From assembly GCA_001632435.1 (NCBI GenBank), contig KV424077.1, positions 1-64,000 of the forward strand: a stretch of DNA of 64,000 nt, read 5' to 3'. A program made the position numbers and the translations under genes. The notes under the pieces were generated by a model. It made no database searches. It worked only from the letters and a program-made list of their open reading frames with translations, and had not been told where the DNA came from. Positions within the stretch are counted from its first letter, which is position 1, and each line of letters opens with the position of its first letter. This stretch comes from Calocera cornea HHB12733 (lineage: Eukaryota > Basidiomycota > Dacrymycetes > Dacrymycetales > Dacrymycetaceae). Shown here in pieces: positions 1-11,585 of the stretch.

Positions 1-448
1 CCTTTCCAGTTGTCCCGTTTGTAAATTGAGGACCATCCGATGAGAGAGAGTCTTCGCCCGTGAACCCGTTGGGTGCGTTCCGTCGTATACGCCATTCCGA
101 GAGGGTTCCGTGACCGGAACGGCCATACGGAATAAACCCCTCGAACCCGGAATTGGCCGACGGACCGGAAAGCGAAGCAGGGCAAGTCCGAAAGGTGTCC
201 GGACTTCCGGTGCCGTGTCTCCGGAAGGCCGGAACGCGAAAAATTGGACCACAGTGACAAAGGGAACTGTACACCGGGTACGATGCTCAACCATACAAGT
301 GGAGCACGGTCAGTCAGTGGGCCATGAACGTTGCTATATGGGATGGTGCGCTATCGGTGCGGGATCTGACCCAAGGTACGCGAGTCTAGCGCAAGACGTT
401 TTCCCTTCTGACTAGAGTCCAGATGAGGCTCAGCTGCTTGATCCGCCA
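1..448. other. left edge, no supported gene
   Basis: No reading frame here resembles a known protein. The stretch 90-240 is dense in CCGGA and TCCGG words, as sometimes seen in transposon ends, but I could not pair it with a terminal inverted repeat elsewhere in the island. It probably holds the promoter of the gene starting at 449. Confidence 0.3.
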
Positions 449-1153
449 ATGGCAATCTGCAGTAATGGAGTGATCTTCTCTGCCTCCGATATTCAAGCAA
501 TATACAAGATCGATCTCTCAACGCCAGTCCAGGTAGCGCTCCCGGAGCCTCTCCCTTGGCTGTCTTGGCAGGAGATAGTCGGAGTGCCAGAAAGCACACA
601 AGAGAATGGCCTGGCTGAGTCGAGAGAAGCCGAGCTTCCTGTGGACGCCCTCGCAAGATCGAAGCGATCGCATAACATCGAGCCCGACACAGCGGCAAGC
701 ATCACCGGCGGCAGCCCCTCTCAACTGCTTATGAGCAAAAGACAGAAGACTTCCGGACCGCTACTCGACACCGCAGCCGCCGTTGAGGAGCAGTCGGAGC
801 GCAACGTTGCTCAATATACCTTCAGCGCTCGGACAGTGGAACTGGAAGCCCTGGATATCCAGCTCACCTTTGACCGCTCTCTAACTGACAATGACGTCAA
901 CTATTTACTGCCCTTTGCCGATACCTATGAGGCATACTGGGCGAATCCCCCGCCCGAAGAGCTCGGTGTACTCTCATGTCTCTTTGACGGCAAGGAGATA
1001 CAGCCTGCGAAACCGACGCGCACAGCAGAGAAGAAAGCGTTGGCTGCGTGGCTTCGTCATCAGGCGCGCTTCAAAGGGAAGGAGGGCATGCAAATTAGCT
1101 ACAGGGAAGCTTATCGTAGCTACCGCTGCTTTGCTCTGTCCTCTTCGGAGTGA
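449..1153 (+). CDS. hypothetical protein, 234 aa
   Basis: This is a single open frame from an ATG in good context (GCCAATGGC) to a TGA, with no intron needed. The protein is not recognised. It has an acidic, Ser/Pro-containing N-terminal half with a short basic stretch (SKRQKTSG, about residue 95), and a mixed helical C-terminal half rich in Trp and Tyr (YEAYWANPPPEE, then AWLRHQARFKGKEG). No signal peptide or membrane segment is visible. It lies upstream of, and in the same orientation as, the KDZ transposase at 3733-7092, so it may be a passenger gene of that element or simply a neighbour. The intact frame in a transposon-rich region suggests it is or recently was expressed. No function can be assigned. 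Confidence 0.5.
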   Translation: MAICSNGVIFSASDIQAIYKIDLSTPVQVALPEPLPWLSWQEIVGVPESTQENGLAESREAELPVDALARSKRSHNIEPDTAASITGGSPSQLLMSKRQKTSGPLLDTAAAVEEQSERNVAQYTFSARTVELEALDIQLTFDRSLTDNDVNYLLPFADTYEAYWANPPPEELGVLSCLFDGKEIQPAKPTRTAEKKALAAWLRHQARFKGKEGMQISYREAYRSYRCFALSSSE

Positions 1154-1540
1154 CCGTCGTCTGTTGAAATAGGTCAAGCAGGATCGCTTACTTCCCATAC
1201 TATGTCTAGGCCTTGTATGTACTACATGATACAGACACCCAACGTGGGAGAAAATATATATCAACACAATACCTAGACGTCCGCTATCCTGCCTTTCAAC
1301 GCCTGCTGTAAGATGCCGTCGGGTGGGGCTTGCGGCAGTCGGTACCACAAATCGGTCTCTCAACCGGGGTGCGGCATGCGGAAAATGGATCTGGGATAGA
1401 ATTAATTTACTCCGAGCAATCGTGTAATAGCCCTCACTTCTGCTTGTATATATCTGGAGAGCGAACAAAAGTTTGCCTCCTGTACAATGCGGCAATTACA
1501 CGTGATAGGTAAGATGCAAGACAGGGCCCGTGAGAGCGAC

Positions 1541-3181
1541 TCACTTGCGCGGACGACCCCGTTTTCGAGCTGTTGGGGTCGCATGCTGCTCAGCATCTAG
1601 CCTACGTTTACGCGCAGTGCGTCCAAGGCTGCTAGTCATGTTCCGTAGGGGCGACCCTTCGTCTTCCAAACTGGCGGGCGGAGACGTCAGCGGTGAAGGA
1701 AGGAATGGGCTGGTTTGATGACCGATGCTGCCTGGGAGAGGCGTCGATGGCTCCGCTCGAGCGGTGGCCGTGGGTCTTCGCGGCGAACCTTGTGCCGCAG
1801 TTTCAGTGTCATCCTTGTCTGCCCGAAGCTGCGCGCGACCGGTAGTCGAAGACGGAGTCTCGAGAACCGAATTCTGGAATAGGGTGTACTTGTCTTCGTA
1901 GAGGAATTGATCTTGCTCAATTCGCTGATAGGTCGAGACGAGATCGGCATAGGTCATCTGCTCTGGGTGGGAAAATGATATCCCCAAGGGCATACGCCCT
2001 GGTGCAGTATCAGTGGAGTCCCATTTGACGTCGAGAGATCCAAGCTCATGCTCTGAAAGCTCATCAGTCCTGCGCAATCGTGGCATATTCTTGACTTGCC
2101 ATGTAAATAACAGAAGAATGCGGTCAGAACAACCGAAATTTCGACCTTATTCCACGTGTCGTCGAGGGAGGGTAGGATGGGACAGTTGTTCGGGTAACGT
2201 TGAATGACAGGAAGCTTTCTTGTTGAGGCTTCTTCGAGTTCGCAATCAACTGCAGTGACCAGCCTATCAGCGAAGGACGCGATGACTATGCTAGAGCTCA
2301 CTGGTCGTCTTGACGAACTCCTTCCAAGTCTCAAGGACTTGGGCATGATGTCTAACGTTGAACTGGGAGAACATCAGTCCGGAAGGGTTTTTCCCACTTT
2401 CTACACTGGACAGATCAATGAGCCGTAGTTGCGAGAGTACCGACAGTAGTGCGTGCCTGACATACATGGTAATTGCCCTGGCACCGCTATGGTCCAATCC
2501 ACCCGCCAAAGTAACCAGAGACCAGCCTGTATACGCACCCATCGATCTGTGGAAGGCCGCAATCGTACTATGGACCTGCTCCGCAGCACTGAAGACCTAT
2601 CAGAGATGAAGAGACAACGTCAATGGAGAGATCAGACCATCTCTTACCAGCCCCTGCCTCTTCTATCCGCTCGCTGCCTTTCCGTGCTAGTTCAGCCGCT
2701 TCGAGGTAGGTAGCTCGACGTTCAGGGGAGAGCTCATCATCCCAGTACTTCTTCAGAAAGCTGGGACGTGCTAGGAATACCGACTTCTTCGACTCGAGGG
2801 CATGAGAAGCGACTAGTTGGGTGAAGTTCGGGATCTCCAGCGCCATAAGCTCGCGAGCTCTGTTTGCAATCGGAGCTGGCTTGTCGCTAATGAAAGGAAG
2901 TTTCAGAAGGGGATCGTTGACGTGCGCTCGGCTATTCTTGAAGAAGACGTAGATTTTCTGTAGAGAAATGTGGTGAGGAGTGGAGAATGGACTGTAACAA
3001 CTCTATGACGCACGTCTCGAAGATTTCCCTCTCGATTCTTCCCTTGGTCAGGGAATCTGTCTCGAAAGGCAGACGTAATCTCGGTAGCATACTCCTTGCC
3101 TTGTCGGGCATCAGCACGGACGTTGAACTGCGAGATCCGCTCCAACAACCATGATCGCTCTTCTTGCGAAAAGACAACCAT
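1541..3181 (-). CDS. AT-hook protein in transposon island (multi-exon)
   Basis: This minus-strand gene starts at an ATG at 3181. Exon 1 (3181-3014) encodes a Trp-containing helical segment (FSQEERSWLLERISQF) that resembles SANT/Myb-like DNA-binding helices. It splices in phase to exon 2 at 2957 (GTGCGT donor, CTACAG acceptor) giving NLRD-KIYVFFKN. Further exons carry WDDELSPERRATYLEAAELA, then a region with AITMYVRHALLSVLSQLRLI, and a last exon full of Ser, Thr and Pro. It ends in the AT-hook core KRGRPRK just before the stop, so DNA binding is likely. The donor and acceptor between exons 2 and 3 (about 2645 and 2590) do not join in phase with the best sites, so either a weak donor is used or a small indel is present. 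The family is not named; the link to the neighbouring KDZ transposase is positional only. Confidence 0.55.
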
Positions 3182-3732
3182 TGCTTGGTACGCAAGAGTA
3201 GCCAACGGGCAGCCGGAACGCAACGAGGAAGAGGACAGTCTACAGACGATCGGTAGCGGGCCATCCTGTACTGAGCTGATTTTGAGAAAAGCTAGAGGCG
3301 AAGGTATGCCGACGTTCCTCGAGCAAAATAGTGATACACAAAAGAGTCATCGCGCAGGCGGGAAGAGAGGCCAGCAAGGGTCTGACGTTGCCACGCCGTT
3401 GGGCGATCGGCGGAAGAGATCCAGAAGCTTCAGCTGAAGACGGCCCGGATAAGAAGACGTAAAGGTTCCTAGAGCCCTTGATGGATACTTGGACGTTCCA
3501 CTGCTCTTGTTGTCGTGGAGATAAGCAATATCAAAAGAACCCCGCTTGTGCGGGCAGCTGTGCGTTCACTGCGACTGGGCGGTGCTTCTTCCTTGCCATG
3601 TGCCGAAACCCTGAGAGGCAGTGACTGACAAACCGGAGCATCAAGATTATCGATACCCGAGGCACGCATTCCTCCGGCAACGTCACCTTCAACAACAATT
3701 GTACCTCCTCCTCGCCTCGGACTTGCAACAAT

Positions 3733-6700
3733 ATGCCTCCTTCACGTCGAAACCGCCACAGCTCAAGTATCTTCCTCGTGGATTCACCGTCGACTACCAG
3801 AGCCTCTCAGCCGGGAAGCTCGAAATTGGATCTTCCATCTCTCTTGAAGATCGATGAACCACGTCCGGCATGCCCATTGATCGTTGACAAATTTACACCG
3901 CCCGAAAAGCCACCGGTTCATTCCAAGCGGAAGCAGGTGAGATAGTTCGAAGTAGATCTGCTTTTGCTCGTGCTGAAATGCTGGAGATGGCATCTGATCA
4001 TATGTCGGCTTTCTCGGCAAGACGGTCAGAGATTCTAGCGGAATGTCTACGTCACTACGGCCGGACGTCCACATCAATGGCTTGTGCAGGCTGCTGTAAA
4101 CCCTGCTCTCAACCTACCCGATGCCGGGACTGCTTTCTTGAAGTTGAGCTCTGTTCGATATGCCAGGTCGACGTCCACTCGCGCAATCCGCTTCATTGGA
4201 TCGAAACTTGGAATGGTGACTTCTTCGAACGTACCTCGCTGCAAAAACTTGGCTTAACCATTCATCTCGGCCATCGCGGCCTTCCATGCCCTACTACTTC
4301 CTCCGCCACACCGGTCGCTTTCACAATTGTGCATATCAACGGAGTACATAACGTGTCTCTGGCTTTCTGCAGCTGTGATGGTGCATCTGAGCGCTACCTC
4401 CAACTTCTAGGATCTCGACTCTTTCCAGTGACGTACGAGCTGCCCAAGACTGCCTTTACGTTTGCGGTTCTCAAGGACTTCCATCTGCATACGCTATGCT
4501 CGAAGAAATCTGCATATGATTACTATGCCAAGCTTGTACGACAGACAAGTGACGTGTCCCCAGCCTCTGCCAACGATCGATACAGAGAGCTTCTCAGGGC
4601 AAGCCGAGTTTGGATGGACCTTGAATCTTCTCGACGGAGTGGATCTGATCATGGCCTTGCGCGCGACCTGCCTCAGTTCGCGGCTGCGGCTATTCGCAGT
4701 CCACTGTGTCCGGCATGCCCACAAATGGGCATCAACGTGACTGCAGGTGATATTGCAGAGATGGGTCACTCCAAGCCGTGCGCTTTCTGATCTTTCTCCT
4801 CCGCCGTTTCTGATGATTGTTAGGCACCTACTCACTCTGTACTTGGGAGGCGATGGCAACTTTACGTTGTCATCTAAGCAGAAGACGACAGACGCGAACG
4901 ATGTTCCGCTCAATAACGGAGAGGGCTTCTTCCCAAATCAGCACCGCTTCGAGAAGTTCATCCAGAAGCATGAAGATCTGCAATTGGTGAGATCTACTCC
5001 ACCGGATTCTACAGGAGTTACAGAGCTGACAAACTCAAGTAGCCTCAGACTTGTAGCGGTTTCAAGACGTCAATGCTCTTTCAAGGTAACCTGGGATATC
5101 GCTCGTCAGGCGTTTATTCTTGGACTTGCCTAAGACACGGACTCTATCGGCCCCGTGGTACAGTAGACCTTCAAATCGGCGAACGGTACACCACTAACTC
5201 CCGCTGTACGTCTATGTACTGATATTCTTGCAGATTTTCCAACGTCGATTACGCGTTTGCTGGAGCCATCGCCGGTGCGGAGGACTTGCCACAGATCTTT
5301 TTGTCGTATGACTTGGCTTGCATGTGGTCTCCGAAGTGGAGGGAGCGAATGGCCGCGAGATTCCCGTACTTGCTTCCACTTTGGGACCGCATTACGTTTG
5401 TTGTCCCCAAGATGCACGAATACGCTCATCGGGACAGCTGCCGATATCGCTTCTCGCTGGCATGGAAAGAAGGTGCTGCTCGGGTGGATGGAGAAGGCGT
5501 GGAGAGGACCTGGGCTGAGCACAACCAGCTGGGAGGTAGTACGAAAGAGATGAATCCGGGGCACAGACACGACTGCTTGGAGGTACACTTCTCAGACTGG
5601 AATTGGAGAAAGCAAAGAGACATTGGTACGCTCCGCGACTATTGATAGTCCTATTCTGATCTGGACTGCAGTCCCTTCTCTGTGTCGGAGAGCTATCAAG
5701 GCAAGAATGCAATGCCAACGTTACACGGCTTATTTCGAGGACGTCAGCGATGCCTTCGGAGCATCGAGAGTCTTTCTGTGGAGCAAGCAGCCCGAATATG
5801 TTGAACAGCGGCTTGGCAAATTCACGAGCGTGTATAAGTATCCGGAGGAAGCAGGTCTGTACGATTCACTTATCCCTGATTTGGACTTACACTCTCCAGT
5901 TCCAACGTATCAGGCAGTTGTTGAGCGGTTACAAGAAGAGGAGAGAGCTTCGGTCAATGCTTTCTCGAGAATCTCGGAGGCCAGGAGCGACAGTGCTAGC
6001 GCAGTCTCTTTCATCCAGATGGGCATCTCGTTGCAACAATCTCAGTAGGTAAACGTTGTGCCATACAAGTATGAAGGCTCATTATCTGCATAAGATATGT
6101 CGTAAAGCGAGCCTTGGAGAGGGAATCTGCTTTTCCCAACGACGACGATGAGATCGATTCAGGAGCTCAAGGCGACGTGTGTACCACTCTCTTGCCACAG
6201 CTGCGTGCGTGGCGGATTCTGCAATTGCGTGAAATGCCCTTATTATCGAGTGGCCAGCACCTTCCTATGGAAGAAGAGGATGCCGTGCGACCAGGACTGG
6301 AAGAACTCGGGCTTCCGTCCGCATTCGATGAGCAAGCTAGACGGGCGCTTCAACTTGAAAGCTTAGCGTCCATAGAGCTGACGTTGAGGAAAGCCCAGGC
6401 AGAAGAAGCGATTGGACGACTAATCGAAGAGCTGAAGATACGGCACGCATATCGGCAGAGTATCAAGACGTCTGCATCTGCGTCCGGCATCAAAACCAGA
6501 GCCCGAAAGGCGTTGGAGCTCCAGAGCCAACTGATCGATCGCTATGCAAGCGTCTATCGAAGAGCAAGAGAGGCGATGATTTGCCTGGGTCTCTCTACAG
6601 CGGATCCGAAATACCGATCACTTTCGGACGATGATCTTCAGCTGCCTTCGATCTCTGACCAGCTGGAGAACGTAGGGAGGACTGTTCCACGCGATCCTTG

Positions 6701-7092
6701 GTTCTATGTCTTCCGCCGTGGGGAGTTCTCTTCTGAGAAGACGTCTGAGTCTACCTCCTGGAGTGAAACTGGTCCGCATTTCTCTCCTTGCTGTCTTTGC
6801 TGATCCGCTGATCCCCTGCCGTCTAGTTGACTCTGTGACCTGGTGGCGTGCCCGTGCCCTAGCGTTGCGATGGAAAGAAGAGCTGGAGCTTCTGGAAGAA
6901 GAGATGAAGCGGGTGATGCGATTCTTTCGATGCTACAGTGACCTATGGAAGCAAGCTGGAGCTCGACGTCATATGCAAGTCGGCTGGACTGCCTATGCCG
7001 CAAAACAGGCGAGTACATTCTCTCTGCTTGCTGAATATGCCTGGACGTCCTTTTCGCTTTTCTTGGATACGCGATCTATCCGGATGAACTGA
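3733..7092 (+). mobile_element. CxC2-type KDZ (Kyakuja-Dileera-Zisupton) transposase gene
   Basis: This encodes a DNA transposase of the KDZ superfamily. The parts are in the usual order. First comes an N-terminal exon ending HSKRKQ (3733-3940). A cysteine cluster follows at 4080-4180 (CAGCC, C..C, CRDC, CSIC), which is the CxC2 module associated with KDZ enzymes. Next are TLYLGGDGNFTLSSKQKTTD (about 4835), then RHGLYRPRGTVDLQIGER spliced to FSNVDYAFAGAI, and the core SYDLACMW ... VPKMHEYAHRDSC ... GEGVERTWAEHNQLGG (5230-5550). The coiled-coil C-terminal part has WWRARALALRW and YAAKQAS (6840-7010). Several short introns are visible, for example 5188-5233 and 6046-6096. A one-base frame change near 3940-3960 separates the first exon from the rest and is not explained by a good intron, so the copy may be inactive. 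No convincing terminal inverted repeats were found. Confidence 0.85.
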
Positions 7093-7867
7093 ATGACACC
7101 GCTTTCCATATTACAGAATGATCCTCTGCGGGTTACGTTTTAAGTGATGAAGAGCGGATCTGGGCCGTTGTTATCATGCACGGCCGATTCTCCTCCTCGA
7201 TCGTCGCAGCATCCGTAGTGGCGCAGTGACTGCGTTCTATACGGAACTTCTGTCACCCAAGCCGCATCGAAGAGGAACGTCAAATATCGCCGAAATTGCA
7301 GATATCGCGGCTGTCAGCACGGAGTACGCCGCGCTTGGCAGTAGCCTGACGACCGTGAGAGGACACTGGCAAGAACGCCTTAAATTTCTGCCTTGATAGA
7401 AGCCGCCGAAGCCGAGTAGCAGTGGTAGAGCAACGACCCGTTACAGTGGTAAGCGGGACTGATGCTGAAAAGGGGATTATTCTGCTTCTCATCAAATAAT
7501 CACAGTTTTCACAGATATTGCCGTTCTTGGAGAAATTCTTGAAACGTAAACGCGCGGGTTGATGTGATTGCTTGGAGATCGTGCCACGGACTGTAGCCCC
7601 AGGAACTGGGGCTAATCGACGTGGTACTGCCAGCCTTCGTTTATGGCCAGCATCTTCCTGCAGGAACACATCACTGCATGGTAACCGATCAGTCTGCGGA
7701 ATGCAGAGAACAAGATGACGTGTCCTTCGAGGTGAGTTACTGGCCATATAAGCGAGAATTGTTAAAGTCTCACCGAGATAGAGCAGATAGAGCAGAAATC
7801 GACCTCCCTCTTGTATCCCGCACTCGACGTTTGACTACCATACTCTTTACTTGCCCTTTCTATCGCT

Positions 7868-9324
7868 ATGACGGACGTACCGCCCATTCTTTACCGCCCA
7901 CCTCACGCAACTGAAGTTTGCCGAACTTGCGGGAGCGGTATTCACCCTCGAGTCATGGTGGCATCTACCGCCCAAAACAAGGGCCGATCATATCATGCAG
8001 TGCGTTTGTCTTTCCCGATAACGTCAGTTGGTCTCAGGTAATTAACGTGTGTTCTACCGCAGTGCAACGGAGTGGTTGGCGGAGTTTCTCACTGGTCGAC
8101 GTGGAGGGCAGACCTGCCTTGGCGGCGGGCGACTTCGGCTCCTCCGATCTTCACGTCCGGGCCAGCAGACATCGATTCAGCCTCTGTGATGTTTCCTATC
8201 AACGGTTTTGGAATACTGTGCTCGAATCCTAGCTGCCGCAAGATGGGCAATCGTCACTGTCCCTTCCTTGCCTGTATCAAGTGCTGCCCTGGTTGCCGAC
8301 GTCCGGGTCACGACAAATACCGCTTCATCGAAACAAGCTCTCCTCATGCTGCATCTTCAGCCAGCTATCTGCCGTCATCGCCGTTGTACCCATCGTCTTC
8401 GATATCTCCTGTTGGCTGTAAGGTCAAGAATGAGACCCGTGGAGGGACAGCAAAACTCGAACGGCAGACAGCAACCCTCAAGGCTGAGCTGCTCAGCCCG
8501 ATCAGTCTCACTCCACGCAGTCTCAGAGCGCCGATGGGAGGTGCGACTGTCTATTTCTGGATTTCTGTACGTTCCTCCGCCAGAGAAAAGGAGGATAGAC
8601 GCTAACGTACACATTAGGCGTTCATCAAACCGGTGAAATGGTCGCTCCCTTCCCAGACAATGTTCAGCCCTTTGACGCATGCGAACATCCTGCGAGAGCT
8701 ATCAGATACAGAGGCACCGATGGTTCAGTACTATCATAGGGCTGCTCTATGCTGGGTCGATGTCAAAGAAGAGGACATGTTCGAGCTGTCTGAAGGGTCT
8801 GTTCTGCTGCTGCGGTCTGGCCAAACTATCACCTTCGACCTTGATGGAATCGAGATTGCCCTCGATTATCTTGACTTGGCTGCCGTACTGAATCGGTACG
8901 CAGAGGATGCCTTTTTGTATCGCCCATGTAAAGAAGATCGTGATGGTGGCAGTATTCGAATCAGACTCTTCCCGCCCAGTTTCTGACGTGGACTCTGCAG
9001 GCAAGCCCTTTCAGAGGAGGCTGCTTCGAACTTATGGCGGGGCCGCTAAGAAGAATAGATTTCTTCCTACCGAGACGTCTGAAGGTGCGCTGAGCTTTTT
9101 GTAAGCCTGGTAACCACGTCTTACTGTGGCGGGCAGTCCCATTGGCGCAGGCCAAACGACAGCGTACATCTTTTGCAGAGCAGAAGAGCCCATCCGCTTT
9201 TGATTCGATTCCACCAGCAGGTGCACAAAAGCGAAAACGAAGTGACACCTTAGGCATTTTCTCTCAGAAGAAGAAGAAGCGGATTGTCGACTGGTCTGAC
9301 GTCGACGTCATTGATTTGACCTAA
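7868..9324 (+). CDS. GRF-like zinc-finger protein with C-terminal NLS and SUMO-interacting motif
   Basis: Five exons (7868-7999, 8063-8566, 8618-8927, 9001-9084, 9137-9324) splice in phase through GT-AG introns of 51-73 bases to give 405 residues. The N terminus has CRTCG ... NKGRSYHAC, the signature spacing of a GRF-type zinc finger, which binds single-stranded nucleic acid in known members. A second cysteine-rich segment follows at about residues 110-135 (CSNPSC, C..C, CCPGC). The middle is a Ser/Pro linker and a mixed globular part. The C terminus is basic (KRKR, then KKKKR) and ends VDVIDLT, a good match to a SUMO-interacting motif (hydrophobic V-I-D-L next to acids). The gene is intact and lies directly behind the KDZ transposase in the same direction. 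A role in chromatin or element control is inference only. Confidence 0.7.
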
Positions 9325-10313
9325 CCGCTTTATCGATGAGGTCGTCCTCGGACAATTCTCAAACGAAATGCCCTGCAGTCTCTTACTAGCCCAGCGCTCT
9401 TCCGGTCATATACACGTTCACTCATATTCTGATCTTTCACCCCAACGTGGGAGAGTGACTGATTGAGATACCAACTTCAGGCTGCCGCAGCCTTAATAAT
9501 CCATTGTCCATTCTCTATAAGGAAAGATGACCGGAAGCAAGTGTCGGATGCAGATGAGCGGGTGTTTAATCCCGCCTTCTGAAGCTTCCATCTTCATCCT
9601 CCTCGTCAACCATGACCAACGCCCACAAATCCGATACCATCCTTCACTCCCTTTTGCCTTGGTCCTCATAAGATTTCTGGCTTGGATTGCATTGATTCTT
9701 ATGGCGTGTATTCGACATACCACCGCGCAGACGCTGCGAAGGCTATCTATCTGTACCGTCACGTTGGTAACATGGCAAGCTGGCAGTGTCCGCGCCAGAA
9801 GTGGTGTGTGTACTATCCTGAGGAATGGACGTCTGAAAGCTGATATCTGGAAGGGGCGCGTGGCTGAGTCCCCCTACGTGGGGTGGACCGACGTCGTGCT
9901 GATATGCGAAAGATATGCGAAAGGTGCGTCATGCCGCTCGCTCTCCACAGATGCACTGCTAACGTATGCACCCCTATTAGGTCTGCTTTCGACAAAGATC
10001 TAATACCGAAGGAGATCGGCAAATAAAGAGCTCAGAGGTCATGGCATGCCACAGAACTCTCCGCAGACGTCGGATATTGAGCTCGCCAATTGGGCTCAAC
10101 CCAATCTCTGTGGCGAATGCACGAAAGGCTCTGTCTCTGTTTACAGGGTGAAACTGCTTCCGTCGTCCCTCACGTGAGTTGTAGCAACGCGTCGAGGAGT
10201 AGACCCTGACGCCAGATATTTTGCTTCCGCTCGCCACCCAGCCTCGCGATCCTCTGCATCTCCGCTGCTCATCACGGTCTGCACCTCTATATCTCGTCAA
10301 CGTCCTTCCCAAG
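9325..10313. other. intergenic, weak coding signals only
   Basis: Short open stretches on the plus strand (about 9665-9840 with QKWCVYYPEEW, and 9885-10005 with ICERCVMPLALHRC) might be exons of a small gene. I could not connect them with plausible introns or find a start codon, and no family is recognised. The last 150 bases are probably the promoter and leader of the gene at 10314. Confidence 0.25.
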
Positions 10314-10917
10314 ATGCGCTTTGGAGGACGCGATGTTCAAGTCCTCATCGGATCGACAATCATCCAAGGTACGCCAAGCGCCAGCAAAGCCCTCAAGGAT
10401 CATGTGCGCGACGTTCGCGGACAACTGAAGCTGGCCAAGTCTACTCTGAAGCGCGCCCGCCGCTCTCTGCGCAAAGCCCGGAAACGTCTTCACAAAGCGG
10501 AAAGGAAGTTCGATCGACGTCCGATCTCTCTGCTGTACGTTTCGATGTACCGTGCTGGAAGTGTCGTGGCTACGTTCGAGCGAGAGGTTGATGAGGGGGA
10601 GGCGAGAGTGACTTGGCTAGCGAGCCAGTTGAGTTTGGCGGAGAGCGGTGTCGTTCCTTCAGGTGCGCCTCCTTATATGCTGACGTTCGACGACTATCAC
10701 TGACACCTTTTCAGGTTACTATGCGCAAGCTGGTGTCAGCAACGTTGGTCCGGCGAACGCCAACCAGTTCATGAACGCTTTCAACGGCATGAGCATCAAC
10801 GTTGGCAACGGCGGTGGGGGCGGAGGGACGGCTGCGGGGATGATGGAAGGTCTCGGGCATGCGTTGCCTGCCATTGCGACGGCGGCAGGCACGCTTGCAA
10901 GCGTTATACCGACGTGA
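10314..10917 (+). CDS. small coiled-coil protein, 183 aa
   Basis: Two exons (10314-10662 and 10715-10917) join in phase through a 52-base GT-AG intron. Residues about 25-70 form a very basic heptad-like helix (LKLAKSTLKRARRSLRKARK), followed by a hydrophobic segment (LLYVSMYRAGSVVATFE) and a second helix rich in Glu. The second exon encodes an Ala/Gly/Asn-rich tail with a run of glycines and a final hydrophobic Ala/Thr stretch (ALPAIATAAGTLASVIPT). No catalytic motif is visible and the family is not recognised. The splice in phase and the strong codon pattern make it a believable gene. It sits alone between the transposon island and the kinase array. Confidence 0.6.
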
Positions 10918-11455
10918 GGAGGGCAGGCGAGTGCTTAGGTACGTTGTTGTCTTGCCGTTTGCCGTTCGCCATAACCTAACAGTCCTGCAAAGTCATGAAC
11001 GCGGTAGAATTGTACTAGTCACATTGCAGTACAAATATATGTCATGCTCAGACGTTTGCAGTGTGGTCCTAGTTCTCATGTCACATGACTAAAGTCACCG
11101 ATAATCCCACCTTATCCCGCGATAAACTGAAAGCTTCTGCAGGATTATCTGTCAGCTCTTTGCTGGACAGCGTTCTGCGATTATCCCCGTCCACGTTCTC
11201 AGTTCGGCTCAGATTATCTAAGTCGACTGAAGCATCTGCGGCTGGGAGGGTGTAATGTCAAACTACCGTGCACAGGGTATACTGCCGCACTCCAAGGGAG
11301 CTCGTACGGCGGCCGCGGGTCCGCGTGGATCCACAACTGTGGTCATTGACTGGAGCTATCATCAGGCACAGCCCTCTGGAGGAAGGCGTCGACTACATTC
11401 ACACAGGTCAACATTGGCATTCACAGAGAGGAAGGTATCATCACTTACAGTAGGA
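10918..11455. other. intergenic up to assembly gap
   Basis: No gene is supported. Several GATTATC words occur at 11095-11220 without a regular period. A NotI-like GCGGCCGC site occurs at 11309. The stretch ends at a run of N and therefore may be incomplete. Confidence 0.4.
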
Positions 11456-11555
11456 NNNNNNNNNNNNNNNNNNNNNNNNNNNNNNNNNNNNNNNNNNNNN
11501 NNNNNNNNNNNNNNNNNNNNNNNNNNNNNNNNNNNNNNNNNNNNNNNNNNNNNNN
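11456..11555. other. assembly gap (100 N)
   Basis: Exactly 100 N, the conventional placeholder for a gap of unknown size. It is followed by a run of eight or more G, and lies only 30 bases beyond the stop codon of kinase gene K-A. Confidence 0.99.
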
Positions 11556-11585
11556 GGGGGGGGGCTTGTTCAGTACCATCGTCCG

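Noticed and set aside
4494..4913. Minus-strand frame inside the KDZ transposase
   Set aside because: Antisense to the cysteine-rich and core exons of the transposase; no recognisable motif.
5072..5110. 24-base intron in the KDZ gene (GTAACC...GTCAG)
   Set aside because: Too short for a fungal intron, and its length is a multiple of three, so reading through is the simpler explanation.
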